NCBI RefSeq assembly: GCF_002994745.2
Contig: NC_037092.1
Coordinates: 81,450,824 to 81,514,823 of the forward strand
DNA: 64,000 nucleotides
DNA from: Rosa chinensis
Taxonomy: Eukaryota > Streptophyta > Magnoliopsida > Rosales > Rosaceae
Reading direction: 5' to 3'
The notes beneath the pieces are model-generated. The model saw nothing but the letters and a program-made list of their open reading frames with translations, did not search any database and was not told the DNA's origin. The position numbers and the translations under genes were made by a program. Of the stretch, positions 1 to 10,759 are shown one piece after another; positions within the stretch are counted from its first letter, which is position 1; each line of letters starts with the position of its first letter.

Positions 1-2
1 AA

Positions 3-83
3 CCCGATGGAGGAGCCTCCCAAACCACTGGTATAAACTTTGGGGCCTTTGCTCTGAGCGGAGAGACTCCCAACAATGAATAA
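3..83 (+). CDS. C-terminal end of an unidentified protein (partial)
   Basis: Frame 3 is open from the window edge for 26 codons and stops at TAA 81-83. The peptide is rich in Gly, Ala, Thr and Asn (it contains INFGAFALSGE) and reads like coding sequence rather than a chance frame. I do not recognise the family, and the remainder lies upstream of the window. It could equally be the tail of a retroelement polyprotein, because LTR-like sequence follows. Confidence 0.3.
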   Translation, partial: PDGGASQTTGINFGAFALSGETPNNE

Positions 84-958
84 ACTGGCTCTGCAGATGC
101 TATTAGACTTTGACAATCTCGTTATTGATTTTTACTTTGGAGTATTGGGTTTTGGATTTTGATTATACGTTCTGTTAGTCATCAACTCAATATGTGTTTC
201 AAATTGTGAATTTGTTAGTTTTATCATGCTGCGATTGTTATGGATCATGATTTGAGAATTACCTTAAAATTAATTGTGCTTTCGAATCCTCTAGCCAACA
301 AGAGAGTGGTGTTGGCAATGTGCACATTACATATGACTTGACCATGATCAGTGGCACGGTCATTGAGCTGTGGCAGCTCGTAGGCTTTGGAAGCCTGATT
401 TTTTTTTCATGCCTGAGTTTGCTGTGGCAACTGGTTTTGTTGGAGTTTAGATTTTTCTGTGATTAATACCAGTGGGTTGATCATGGCTTGGGTGATAAAT
501 TCTGGTGTTGTTTACTTTTCATTTGGAGTACTGATTGATAATCTTTACTTTTTCATTTTTTATTTAGCTACTCACTGAGCTTTAGTTGCTCATGCCTCCT
601 TTATTTTCCTTTTTTGTTTCTTTGCAGATGCTTAGGGCAGGGTTGTGAAAAGAGTGCCGGAGTGTTAAGAGTTCTGTCTTTGTAAACTTCCTTCTTTAGT
701 TTTGATGTTTTGTGCCACTGGGCATTATCCCTTGCTGTAAGGGTTTTGATCATGTTTCTATACATTTCAACTCTTGTATATATGTAAACTCGTGTATATA
801 TGTAATATTTTTCACAGGAGTGGTTTATATAAAATATTGCCATGTTTTTATTTAACTAAGAAGTGCTTATTCTTTTACCTTCTTTTACCGTCTCTTGAGT
901 TTGTAAATGGTTGTCAAAGACTCAATGATCTCTACAATTTTGGAATCGGGGCGTGACA
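84..958 (+). mobile_element. Possible Ty3/gypsy LTR relic (3' part)
   Basis: No gene is visible here. The phrase CTCACTGAGC near 573 and the abrupt ending GGGCGTGACA at 949-958 resemble plant Ty3/gypsy LTRs, which often carry a CACTGAGCTTT segment and end in a GTGACA-type terminus. No 5' LTR boundary, target-site duplication or primer-binding site was found, so this is a weak call; it could be the 3' UTR and flank of the gene ending at 83. Confidence 0.25.
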
Positions 959-2016
959 CACTAACCACCCTAGTATATGCATTTTCTATTTAAAAAATAA
1001 CAATATTTCTCTTCCGTTCTGATTTGTAATTTAATATCGTGGATTCATATATGAACAACTACAATACACTTCCATGCATTCAGAAAGTTTATAATGGATT
1101 GAACAAGCCTTCAGTCTTGGAAAAAAGTATAGAATCTGCTAGCCAAGACAGTGGATAATCTTGAGGATGCGCATCATAATACCATCTCATTACCGAACTC
1201 ATTCTCCCCTCTACTCCCTAATTTTTAGGTCTTACCTCAACTCCCATACATCATTATAAATGTACACACAAAAATTATATATTAAAGCTGTTGACTGTTC
1301 ATCAGTCCTTGAAGAACATTTGCAGTACATTTGTGCATACTCTCTGAACATGAAAGTCGTTGGGGATATTGTATTATGTGCAATGAGAGAATACGGAATA
1401 CTTGAATCTTGGAGCAAACTCTTTAAATTTAGCCGGGTTTTTTACTTCAATAGTGTCTGAACTCTTCGAGGACTTTTGAAATGATACTTGAACTTTCAAA
1501 GTTATCAATGTGATACCTGAACTCATTTTTTTGTATCAACGTCATACCTGCGGTCGATTTCCGTCACAGAACCGTTAACTATGACCACATGCCTAGCACG
1601 TGAGGCACTAAAAATGACCTTTCCCACTTCTTTTAGTTCTTCACGGGGTTTTTTACTTCAATAGTGTCTGAACTCTTCGAGGACTTTTGAAATGATACCT
1701 GAACTTTCAAAGTTATCAATGTGATACCTGGACTCATTAACTACAACCATTAACTATGATCACGTGCCTAGCACGTGAGGCACTTAATGAGGTTAAAAGA
1801 TTAATTTACCCTCAAAAGTATTGTTTTTTATTTTTTTTTGCTTTCTTTCTTTCTTTTTTTCTTTCTTGTTTTTCTTTTTTGACGTCTTCTTCCCTCTGAT
1901 TTGTCCCCTCCGATTGGAAGCCATGGCCGCAAATCAGATCTCACATTCTCTCTCAACCACCTAACCATTTCCAAGCACTACCTGACTACAACCACATTGA
2001 ACTAAGCTAGATCGAT

Positions 2017-2609
2017 ATGGTTACCTTGCAAAAATTCAAGCTCCTCGCCACTCAATGCCCCGTCGTTGCCTATAGCCCCACTCGCAGCCTCGTCATCCAC
2101 CTCTACCACCGTAAAACCCTCAAATTGTTCCTCACCCGCCCCGATCGCCGCCGATTGCCTCGCCGGAGTACCTCATCTGATGCTCCCACTAAGTACTGAT
2201 ATTACAGCCGCAAATAACCAAAGGCCGGTTCTTTTTTAAACAAATTGATTAGAAGCTGGAATCAGTGAAATGATCATTGCCCCATTGTTCGATAAATCAA
2301 ATACAGATAGATATAGTTATACACAGACACGCAGTTGCTGAAAAATCAGTTTTGGGTTTTCTCCCATCATCACCATCCTTCGCCTTTTCGCCGCTGTTGA
2401 GAGAGAGAAAGAGAGTTGCAGAGAGAGACTCTCAGTCTCCTTCACTTTTGCAGATTTTGATTCAATTACAAAGACACGGATTATTTTTGAAATTCATGAA
2501 CTTATGCTGTGATGTTAGTTGCGGTGAGGAAGCCGAGTGCCACGACGGCGTGGCCCGCCTCCTTCATATCTCCGGCAAGCTGCACAAGAAGGTTTGGATT
2601 GCCACCGGC

Positions 2610-2654
<45 letters not shown>

Positions 2655-2945
2655 ATCCCTTTGTCTGAAATCTCAGGTAAATAACAAGTCTGAGATCTGG
2701 AGGCCAAGAGTTATGAAACCGTCTACACCGCTCCCGCCTGCAATAAATTCAGAGAAGCAAAGCCGTCGAGCAAGCTGTGCTTAAAGAACTCCGACGAGAT
2801 AGAGTCCCTGGCGGAGTCCGTCCATCAGAGAATTGGATTCAAGTTTTGCTTTGGGTTTTGCATTTTTCTAGGAAATGTCATCATTACATCTGATTGCATT
2901 TTGCAGATGAAAAAGGAAATAGAAATGGAGCAGAAGAACTGAAGG
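2017..2945 (+). pseudogene. Captured coding-like fragments inside the TIR element
   Basis: Three stretches look like exons of ordinary plant genes: 2017-2199 (begins MVTLQKFKLLATQC, then Arg-rich), about 2490-2610 (Cys-rich, ends SGKLHKKVWIATGH) and about 2700-2835 (contains YETVYTAPACNKF and ESLAESVHQRIG). They are separated by pyrimidine-rich and intron-like sequence. Their GC content exceeds that of the surrounding TIR DNA. They fit gene fragments picked up by a Pack-MULE. I could not name the donors, and no continuous ORF joins them, so no protein product is proposed. Confidence 0.4.
2615..2650. repeat. (TC)n microsatellite
   Basis: About 18 uninterrupted TC dinucleotides lie inside the TIR element between two coding-like fragments. 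Confidence 0.95.
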
Positions 2946-3697
2946 TAAGACGTGACATGTGAAGAACTAAAGGAAGTGGGAAAGGTCATTTTTACCCTTA
3001 TTTTGTGCCTCACGTGCTGGGCACGTGGTCATAGTTAACGGGTCTACGATGGAAATCGACCGCAGGTACGACGTTGATACGAAAAAATGAGTTCAGGTAT
3101 CACATTGATTATTTTGAAAGTTCAGGTATCATTTCAAAAGTCCTCGAAGAGTTCAGACATTGTTGAAGTAAAAAAAACCCTTTTTTATACATTTGAGGGT
3201 AAATTAGTCTTTTAACCTCATTAAGTGCCTCATGTGCTGAGCACGTGGTCATAGTTAACGGTTATGTGACGGAAATCAACCGCAGGTACGACGTTGATAC
3301 AAAAAAATGAGTCCAGGTATCACATTGATAGCTTTGAAAGTTTAGGTATCATTTCAAAAGTCTTCGAAGAGTTCAGACACTGTTGAAGTAAAAAACCCAT
3401 TTAGTGTGGACGATCTTCCAAATGTGTTTGTTTCACTTTTGCATGCAATTATTCATTTCGGAAAATGGTTATGTTTTTATTAATTTGGATAGCAAGGTTC
3501 TGCATGTTAACCAAATCGATAGTATATGTGAATTTTCTCAAATTTCAAATATAACGATCAGTCAAACAAATCGATCTTCAACCATGAACAATTAATTTTA
3601 TAATTTAACATTTAAATCTTGACCTTAAGTAGAATCAATATTTCCAATTGGGCAAATACAAAATTAAATAGTTCCCCTAAGAGCACCGGTGACCTCC

Positions 3698-3705
3698 TAT
3701 AAAAG
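3698..3705 (+). promoter_or_regulatory. TATA box of the nsLTP-like gene
   Basis: TATAAAAG lies 99 bp upstream of the start codon at 3804 in an otherwise unremarkable AT-rich leader. This spacing is normal for a plant core promoter with a short 5' UTR. Confidence 0.6.
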
Positions 3706-3803
3706 AACCACACCTCTATGCTCACAAACCACAGTTCAGGTTTTGCATCCAAAGCCAAATAGTCACTCTTTTCCATTGCTAGTTATATTCCTTTGTTGTG
3801 AGT

Positions 3804-4151
3804 ATGGAGAATAAAATGGCTTCCCTCTTGGCTTTTTCCATGGCGATTTTTGCCATCATCTTGACTGCAAATGGGGATATCACATTCCAAGCTGCCCTGC
3901 TAGATTTGTTGCCATGTGAGCCTTTCTTGGTGAGCTCCGGCCCGACAACTCCTATTGTTCCTTATTGTTCAGCTGTTCAAAACCTGAATGCTCAAGCTAC
4001 CACCACCAAGACTCGTAGAAACCTTTGCGAATGCTTTAAGAAGGCTGCTGCTGGCATTGCAATTGACCCTACGAAACTTAAGCAGCTTCCTCAGTTTTGC
4101 AAGGTCTCCCTTCCAGTCACTCTTGACCCAAGCATCGATTGTAGCAAGTAA
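3804..4151 (+). CDS. Non-specific lipid-transfer protein-like protein with six cysteines
   Basis: A 115-residue secreted protein in one exon. The first ATG in frame is 3804; the codon at 3798 is GTG. Residues 1-24 form a hydrophobic signal peptide, and the mature chain starts near DITFQAALLDLLPC. Spacing and the motif CECF, together with the C-terminal region QLPQFCKVSLP, match type-1 nsLTPs, which bind lipids in a helical barrel in the apoplast. The family normally has eight cysteines; here only six remain (38, 55, 75, 77, 99, 113). The first Cys is Phe28 and the second Cys of the usual CC pair is Ser56. Under type-1 pairing this leaves C2-C3 and C5-C8 intact and strands C6 and C7. It may be a diverged functional member or a gene losing constraint. 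The frame is intact. Confidence 0.8.
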   Translation: MENKMASLLAFSMAIFAIILTANGDITFQAALLDLLPCEPFLVSSGPTTPIVPYCSAVQNLNAQATTTKTRRNLCECFKKAAAGIAIDPTKLKQLPQFCKVSLPVTLDPSIDCSK

Positions 4152-4291
4152 TCAAGCACTCTCTCACTCTTATCTTTGTTTTAGACTTCTCATGTGTCTT
4201 TCTTATTTATACATAAATGATGTGCAGCTAGCTCAACTAATTCTTTATTTTAAAAGGATCAGATTGAGGGCGAGAATAATGGTGGCAAAAT

Positions 4292-4850
4292 TGTAAAATA
4301 TTATTTGGACATAATATTATCTACATTAAGTAAATAACAAATTGATTAAGCTTATTACAATAAATAGGAAATATATGAATTATCTACCTAGATACCTAAT
4401 AAGGTTTGGTATGTCACTCATATGGTTAGGAATCCATTTTGATAAAGATAAATATCTAATTAGTTGATATGATAAATTATAGCATCTGCCAAATAACTCA
4501 TTGGCTAGAATCAAGGATTCTTTTATGGGAAGACCTATCTAGCTTGTATATATAGGTGCTTGAAGTCCCTATTCACTGTGTGACAAAACATTCAGTCCTG
4601 CCCCATAGAGAGGAGTTAAACACATAGTTGAGTAGAAGATTTCTTGCGTGTGGTTGCTTGAAGTTTTGGAGCTCGAAATTATTTGTGTTGAATAACTGTG
4701 TTGCTGCTATTGCTTTTGAAGGAATGGTTGTTGTGCATGAAGCAGGTGATGCATCTCCTCTTGTTGTATTCTAGTTTATATTGTATTGATCATTTGGTTG
4801 TGTTTATGCATTTTGTGAAACGATCTTGGTTTGCTCATTAAGTTAACAAA
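4292..4850 (+). mobile_element. Probable solo LTR or LTR relic related to copia-1
   Basis: The opening TGTAAAATATTATTTGGAC and the following AT-rich words run parallel to the start of the copia-1 LTR at 8873 (TGTTAGAATCAATTTGGAC). Further in, a segment with TTTTATGGGAAG and a TATATATA promoter-like block keeps the same order as in that LTR. The right boundary is vague (about 4850), and I found no clear target-site duplication. No internal coding region is attached. Confidence 0.4.
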
Positions 4851-5137
4851 AATAAAATTTGGATAAGGGGATTGATTAGGTTGTGCTAATTTCCGCCCAA
4901 AAAAGAGCCACTTATTTGTGTTGCAATAAATTAGTGCTTTATTTCTTTGTATTGCGCATCAACATATGATGTATTGTCATTTCTTATGGATTAATATAAA
5001 TAGAAAATTACACACAAGTGTCACTTTGAGACTTTAATTAGCCATAAGGCCACCTAGTATTTTTTGTACAAATAAGGCCACTTTCACCTTCAATTTATTT
5101 TTGTCTTGACTATTTTTCCCCTCTACAAACAAAACAA

Positions 5138-5212
<75 letters not shown>

Positions 5213-6424
5213 AAATGAGATTCCAGTCGATGAAGAAGCTCAAATCGGATTTTGCTCTCCCTCTCTCTCTCTCCCCAATGAGCTCGTTTGCTTCTCGCCG
5301 CTAAATAACCTCTCTGAAGTCGGAAGCTCTCTCTCGGCGGCAACTGACTATTGCGCAGTGAAGCTCAGCGCTGGCCGGAAGATGTTGATGGAGAGAGAAG
5401 CCTTGTTGCAGATCGGAGAGAAACGAGACGGCATCGTTTCACCATCTCCTCATCTTTCTTCTCTGTTTTCTCCGATCTCGACGCCGATTCAAGGCAGATC
5501 TGATTGGAGCGAAACGAGACAGGATCGTTTCACCATCTGCTCATCTTTCTTCCACGTTTTCTTCGAGCTCGACGCCGATTAAAAGCAGTTTGATAGGACC
5601 TTTACCGTTGTTCGATCAATACATGTAGCCGGCCAAAATTCACCCCTGCAGGTCAGAATTCAAAAATCTCTATCTATTACACATTGCGTTGTCGATTGTT
5701 TCTGTGTTTTTCGATCTACATGCATCTGTCATTTTGGATTTTGCTGAATTGTATCCAATTCCAGAATTATGAGCTCAGATTAATGCTTGTACAGCTTGAA
5801 ATTTAGTCTGTAGAGCACTTAGGCTTCATTTGAATTTGAATTATTTGGAGATGTTGATCAGGCATGTACTAGAGCTTAGCTTAAGCATTTTTGGTTAGGT
5901 TTTTGGATTATTACACATTATTGCATTTTTCACATGATTGTGAATTTCATGAGTTCAAAAGGTTTTTCTTGATTGAAATTGGGTCGGACAAGAAAGGGTT
6001 ATGTGTCTGAATTGCAACTAAATGTTGACATTCTGTTAAAGGCTCTTAATTAATTTATTGCTACATAGATGTAGATATGTTTGCTGTAAAATCTCGAGGC
6101 AGAGCTGTTGTTTGCTATGATATGGTAATGCTTTGGTGGATAATGCTCGTAGGATTTGTGCATGGACTTGTTTGGCGGCAGTGGAAGTTAGTATTATTGG
6201 CTGGTACAACAAGTCTTGATGGTTTGCTCAGTTGGAAGTGGAAGGATGGCGGTGATGGCAAGGGATCTTGCAAGTGGGAGTGTGCCACATAGCCTTACAG
6301 GTACAATGAGAAATTTTGAGGCATCTTGGGAGGCATGTAGTGTTGTGCATTATGTCGAGTGAGATGAGTCAAGTGTGCTTGGTAAGAATTGCTCACTCTC
6401 TGTTTTGAGTGGCTTGCTTTTCAA
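4851..6424. other. Gene-poor, probably transposon-derived stretch
   Basis: AT-rich flank, then from about 5000 a passage with words such as AAGGCCACC that recur at short range, a long TC tract, and a GC-richer 5220-5600 segment that repeats itself (GAAACGAGAC...GATCGTTTCACCATCT occurs twice). The ORF at 6077-6292 has no recognisable domain. I see no gene I can support. It may be the 5' part of the decayed element discussed at 6425-7765. Confidence 0.4.
5142..5211. repeat. (TC)n microsatellite, about 70 bp
   Basis: About 35 uninterrupted TC dinucleotides. The apparent Leu-Ser and Arg-Glu repeat ORFs on the two strands are translations of this tract and are not genes. Confidence 0.97.
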
Positions 6425-7765
6425 CACTGTGGTAGTAGCTTTCTATGACTATGTCAGTATCTTTTCAAGCTGATGTCAGTAGCTTTTCAGTTTACATTTT
6501 GATTGATTACAAATCAGTAACTTTCTATAACTGTTATAATGGCTTTGCAACATAGTGATAGTGGCTTTTTATGTCTATGTTAGTATCTTGTAAAACTGAT
6601 GTCAGTAGCTTTTCTGTTTGCATTTTGATTGATTTCAAGTTGTCTTTTGTCAATAGCTTATCAAATTGGAAAATTAGGATTTAGTATTAAATTCAGTTTT
6701 CTTTTTGTTGTGATTTCGTATCTGTAGCATTTCTTGTTTGAGATTTGTGTTACACTATCAATATGGATAATCAATTAGTTTTGTTGCAATTAGTATCTAT
6801 GTCAGTAGTTTTTTATTACCGATCCTGTAGCTTTCTACATATGTCATAATAGCTTTCTATATCTATGTCAGTATATTTTAGATTTCTTATTTTTGATTAT
6901 ATAGTTGATAAAGATTGCTTGTTTTGTTGTATTTTTGTTTTTGCAGAATTCTTCCCATTTGCATTTGCAGTTGCAGATTCCAAAAATCATGTGAATTTGG
7001 GTAGTGAAGCCTCCATTGACCAAGATATCATGTGGCATTGTGGCCAACCAAATAATGTTGAAATGAAGTCCGATGCTAAAGGTGGCAAAATAATGCCTAT
7101 AGTGTGGTAGAGGGTGACAAAAAGAAACATCAATGGTGGTCATCTTAAAAATGACAGTAGCATTACAACATTGACAGTAGCTTTATACAACTATTGTATT
7201 AGATTTTCATAACTATGGATGTAGCTTTTCATAGTTATATCATTGTTGATCCCTGCATACTTTTTGTATCATTGAATATGTTTTCTTATCTCAAATTCTC
7301 AATTGCAATGGCATTTTTGTTCTGTGTTGTAATAGTTTCTGTTCTGCTTGTTTATTTCTTTTGGCGTTGATGAGAGTAGCTTTTGGTCATGCTGAGAGTA
7401 GTTTTCTAGTGTTGGTGATAGTAACGTTTGTTACTGATGAGAGTAGTTTTTTGTGTTGGTGACAATAGCTTTAGTTGGTGGGGATAGTAGCTTTTGGTTT
7501 TGGGGAGCTTAACTTTTTTTTGTGATAGTAGCTTTTGTTGCTGGTGACAGTAGCTTTGTGACCTCGCCGGAGGTTGCCGAAAATCTCGCTAAAGTAGCTT
7601 TTGTTGCTAGCGACAGTAACTTTTGGTGTTAGTGACAGTAGCTTTTGTGACCTCGCCGGAGGTTGCCAGAAATCTCACCAGAGTATCTTTTATTGCTAGC
7701 AACAGTAGTTTTTTGTGTTAATGACAGTATCTTTTGTGATCGCCAGAGTAGCTTGAATGACTAGA
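6425..7765 (+). repeat. Degenerate interspersed array of the motif GTAGCTTTT
   Basis: About thirty copies of (CA)GTAGCTTTT and close variants (GTAACTTT, GTATCTTTT, ATAGCTTT) occur at irregular 25-60-bp intervals through 1.3 kb, usually preceded by GTGACA, GATGTCA or GAGA. From about 7560 the array acquires a GC-richer spacer, CCTCGCCGGAGGTTGCC, repeated at 7562 and 7652. A coding-like block (6947-7000) interrupts it. No simple period is visible, so this is a variable-spacer array rather than a satellite. Confidence 0.75.
6947..7005 (+). pseudogene. Possible MULE transposase exon fragment
   Basis: After a TTGCAG acceptor-like site the frame reads EFFPFAFAVADSKNHVN, which resembles the block of MuDR-type transposases with the pattern FP-AFAV-(D/E)SEN that lies in the DDE region. 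The likeness then fades. It is only 17 residues, so chance similarity is possible, but it would explain the non-genic DNA around it as a dead Mutator-like element. Confidence 0.35.
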
Positions 7766-7904
7766 CACTAGTGAATGAGTTTTTTGTTGTTCTATTTGAA
7801 TTTGCAACATCAACTTTGCGAGATATTTCAAACTTCTTTCTATTTTATTTCGGTTGTTTTGTTACCCGGGCAGCAATCCCTAAGCCCAAATTGGACAGTT
7901 GGAT

Positions 7905-8322
7905 AAATAGCTTTAGGGTCCAGGATCCAGGGTGCAATTGAGAACACTGGGCAGCAATCCCTAAGTCCAAACCCAAAAGCTCTCCACCACCCCAAAACCC
8001 TCAAATATTCTCAGCTGAGCTACACACTCCCTCCACTTTCCTCTATATTCTCTTCACCGGAGCTCTTTGCTAGTTGGACCAGCCTCCTCTGTCCCAGCGA
8101 CGTTTCTAGCTAGCTTTTTCATGGTAAGTTGTTCATTGTTCTATTGTTTCATGCTCTACGCAGACCCTTTTGGTCTATATCATGAAGCAAATTACTACTC
8201 AAATACGTTTTTCCATGAAAATATATATATATATACCTCTACGTTGCAGTGAAACCAGACTTGTGTTTTTTATTTATTTTTTATTTTAGTACTGTCAGAG
8301 TGTCAGAAAATCAATCTGTTCA
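7905..8322 (+). promoter_or_regulatory. Leader region and 5'-UTR intron of F-box gene 1
   Basis: The words CCCAAACCC, CTCTCCACC, CCACTTTCCTCTAT and TGGACCAGCCTCC also stand in the leaders of F-box genes 2 and 3 (about 21170-21380, 33055-33300). A donor ATG|GTAAGT at 8123/8124 and acceptor TTTTAG at 8289 define a 166-bp intron that ends 33 bp before the ATG. An intron in the 5' UTR is shared by all F-box copies in this window. Confidence 0.6.
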
Positions 8323-8872
8323 ATGTCAAAGGAGGAGGAGGAGGTGGTTTTTGATCTCCCTGAAGATGTCGTAGTCGAGATTCTGTGCCGGTTGCCCATC
8401 AAATCTTTGATCCGGTTTACTTGTGTTTTGAAACGCTGGCGTTCGATTATCACCTTTGACTCTCAGTTTGCCAGATCCACTTTTGAAGTTGTATGTCAGA
8501 TGAGAACCCTCCGTCCACGACTCCTCCTCTCCACCTACCCTTATGTTCTAGATTATTTTCCCAGTTCTGAAAGGAAACCCTCTCGATTTCAGTCCTTAGG
8601 TGACTCGGACATGCCTTGTTTCGGAGGAAATTCATTGGTTCAAAGTCTCAGTGCCCTGCTGGAGGTCAAAACTGGAAAGGTAATGGCCTCATGCAATGTT
8701 TTGGTGGTTTTAGGTGAAAGATTGTATAGCTCTTACACGAATTTGTCAGTGTGGAACCCATCAACTGGATTCTTCTGCAAAATACCTAGTCCAGAGTTTT
8801 CGTTGAAGGGAACATGTATTATCTCTGTTACTTGGGGTTTTGGTCATGTCATGGCCATTGATGACTATAAAC

Positions 8873-9467
8873 TGTTAGAATCAATTTGGACTTATCACAC
8901 ATTAACATAAAGAAAATTGATAATTAGCTTAATGTCAAAAACTAGTTCAACATGGACACAAATTATAAACCTATATTGTAACTTAATGAAAGAGTGTATC
9001 AATTCATTAAGGTAAGTAATCCAATAATTAGCTTAATGTCAAAAACTAGTTCAACATGGACACAAATTATAAACCTATATTGTAACTTAATGAAAGAGTG
9101 TATCAATTCATTAAGGTAGGTAATCCAAGTCTTAGTCTGCAAGAAAGACTACAATGAAGTGTTACATTAGGAATCTAACTAGGGAACCTAATCCGATAAG
9201 GAATGCTTTAATGGGAAGCTTCTTGAGGTTTAAGTCTCCTATATATATATGGATGAATTGGTCCATGTTGCCACCACGTTTTGCATAAGTTCTTTCCATT
9301 GAGAAGCAAGGTTGGTAAGCAACAGAAGTCCATCTTCAAGTGATCATTGTTGTGTAGCTGTAGAGATGGAATCCATGCCAGTTATTGCTGAAGGTAAGAC
9401 TTGATCCTTGTATGATTGTTGTCGAGCTTGTTTGCATATGTTGTGAGCATGAAGTTATGGTTTTACA
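8873..9467 (+). repeat. 5' LTR of copia-1
   Basis: Starts TGTTAGAATC and ends TTTTACA. It includes a TATATATATA promoter block at about 9241. Its 595 bp exceed the 491 bp of the 3' LTR by exactly the 104-bp internal tandem duplication. Confidence 0.95.
8921..9128 (+). repeat. 104-bp tandem duplication inside the copia-1 5' LTR
   Basis: Two near-identical units, 8921-9024 and 9025-9128, each begin TAATTAGCTTAATG and end GTAATCCAA. The 3' LTR has a single unit, so the duplication arose after integration or during the last reverse transcription. Confidence 0.93.
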
Positions 9468-9469
9468 AT

Positions 9470-9481
9470 TGGTATTAGAGC
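9470..9481 (+). other. Primer-binding site of copia-1
   Basis: TGGTATTAGAGC stands two bases after the 5' LTR. It matches the plant copia PBS complementary to initiator methionine tRNA (TGGTATCAGAGC) with one substitution. Confidence 0.85.
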
Positions 9482-10759
9482 ATAGGCTCACAAATATGAA
9501 TTAAATTTTTGCTTGGCATGAAAATTGTTTTAGGGTTTTGCAAAACAAACACAAAAAAAAAGAAGGGTTTTTTGCTTTACGGGTCAAGTAACTGACCAAG
9601 TAACTGATCAAGGTAAGTTACTTAATCTAGGCCTAGTCACAGTACGCTGACTATCCAAGCCCAAACCCGACCAAAACATGAAGAACAGGTGACCGTTGTA
9701 TCACAACTGTCAGTTTTGATCAAGATGAAGGTCTGGGACTGGATTAGGAAACGAGCGAGCTAGATATTTTCATCTCGAGAAGGGATTCAAAATCCCAACT
9801 GTTGTGAATCAAGAAGCCAATAAAGTCGATTGCTGCATCTGGTTATCAAATTCACGCTTCCGCTGAGATTTTTTGCAGCAAATTGGGGAAAAAGCAAAAA
9901 CAGGTTTTTCTGTAAAATTGTTTTTGATTCATAGCATGATAATTAAGTTTTTGACTGTGCCTAAGAAGCCTAGTTGCATTCCTGGCGTGCGTTAGGCTAG
10001 AGTAGATGGTGACCGGATGAAATTTACAATTTCTTGATTGTTCTGTGGTTTCTTGGAATCGAAACAATTTAGATTGTGCTTGAATATGCATGATGAATTG
10101 ATTGCTTATATGGTATTGTATCTGTGATTGTGTGACAATGTATGAAGAATAAGAATCTCCCAAAAGCTTTACACATTGTAGAAATTGACAGATGCAAGAG
10201 CTTAATTTTCTTATAAAGACAATCATCTGGGTAGAATATAAAGTTATAAGCTCATGAGTTTTGTGATTCTCTGTTGGCATAAGTGAACATGGTGCATAAA
10301 GCATCCTTCATTGATGTTGGCAGAAAACATAAAGTACAACAAAATTGAAATTGTGTCTTGTATTTTATGTCTATACTTTTGTTTATCTTCCAAAGAAGTG
10401 GTCAAGTATAGTCTTAGAATGCAAGACAGCAGTATGCATGCTTAATAGAAATATATTTGAATACTTGGGAAATTTTTCTTCTGTCTAAAGATGTGGATGA
10501 ATCTCCTTGGATAACATATTTTGATTAAGCATGGCATATTGATAAAGAATTATAGAATGTTATGCTTCTGCTCAAAAGTGTTGATTAACATTGTTTTTGG
10601 TTATGGACTGACATGAATGCAAGTATAGATAGTTTAGGTTTTCTGTATGTTCTTGTTTTGGTTGCTTAAAGCTTAATAAAACACAGAAAACTTAAAGTTA
10701 TTTTCTTTACAAATTGAGAACTCACATGAATTTTGTTTTGCTCCTTAGGTAACTCGTAC
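9482..10759 (+). other. Untranslated leader of copia-1
   Basis: About 1.28 kb between PBS and gag with no supported coding region. At about 9586-9622 it holds CAAGTAACTGACCAAGTAACTGATCAAGG, units that recur as a coding minisatellite at 13063-13203 in the same element. Confidence 0.7.

Larger units (their letters stand above)
1433..3398. mobile_element. Non-autonomous TIR transposon, MULE-like, with two TIR units at each end
   Basis: Both ends carry about 200-bp inverted repeats whose termini read GGGTTTTTTACTTCAA on the left and the reverse complement on the right. The sequence ATTTAG flanks both sides (1427-1432 and 3399-3404) and occurs once in the uninterrupted F-box paralogue. Each end holds two tandem TIR units: 1435-1648 and 1649-1830 on the left, about 2950-3180 and 3180-3398 on the right. 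No transposase is present. Long TIRs and captured coding-like DNA suggest Mutator, but the visible duplication is 6 bp rather than 9, so the superfamily is inferred. Confidence 0.7.
1330..3590 (+). pseudogene. F-box (FBA-type) gene relic, C-terminal part only, split by a transposon
   Basis: About 1340-1432 encodes a peptide containing REYGILESWSKLFKF, closely matching the FBA segment of the F-box genes at 26209-28168 and 39050-46052. Homology resumes at 3399 with FSVDDLPNVFVS and then, in another frame, VSENGYVFIN, the same order as in those genes. Between the two parts lies the 1.97-kb element at 1433-3398. No F-box motif precedes it, and frames shift on the distal side, so it is a dead fragment, probably from the same subfamily as F-box genes 4 and 5. 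Confidence 0.7.

Noticed and set aside
1260..1460. Intact small gene
   Set aside because: It is the C-terminal F-box fragment running into the inserted element; no start-to-stop family member of this size.
3798..3803. Start of the nsLTP-like protein at 3798
   Set aside because: The codon is GTG; the first ATG in frame is 3804.
5034..5582. Open frames of Arg-Glu and Leu-Ser repeats
   Set aside because: Both are translations of the (TC)n microsatellite at 5142-5211.
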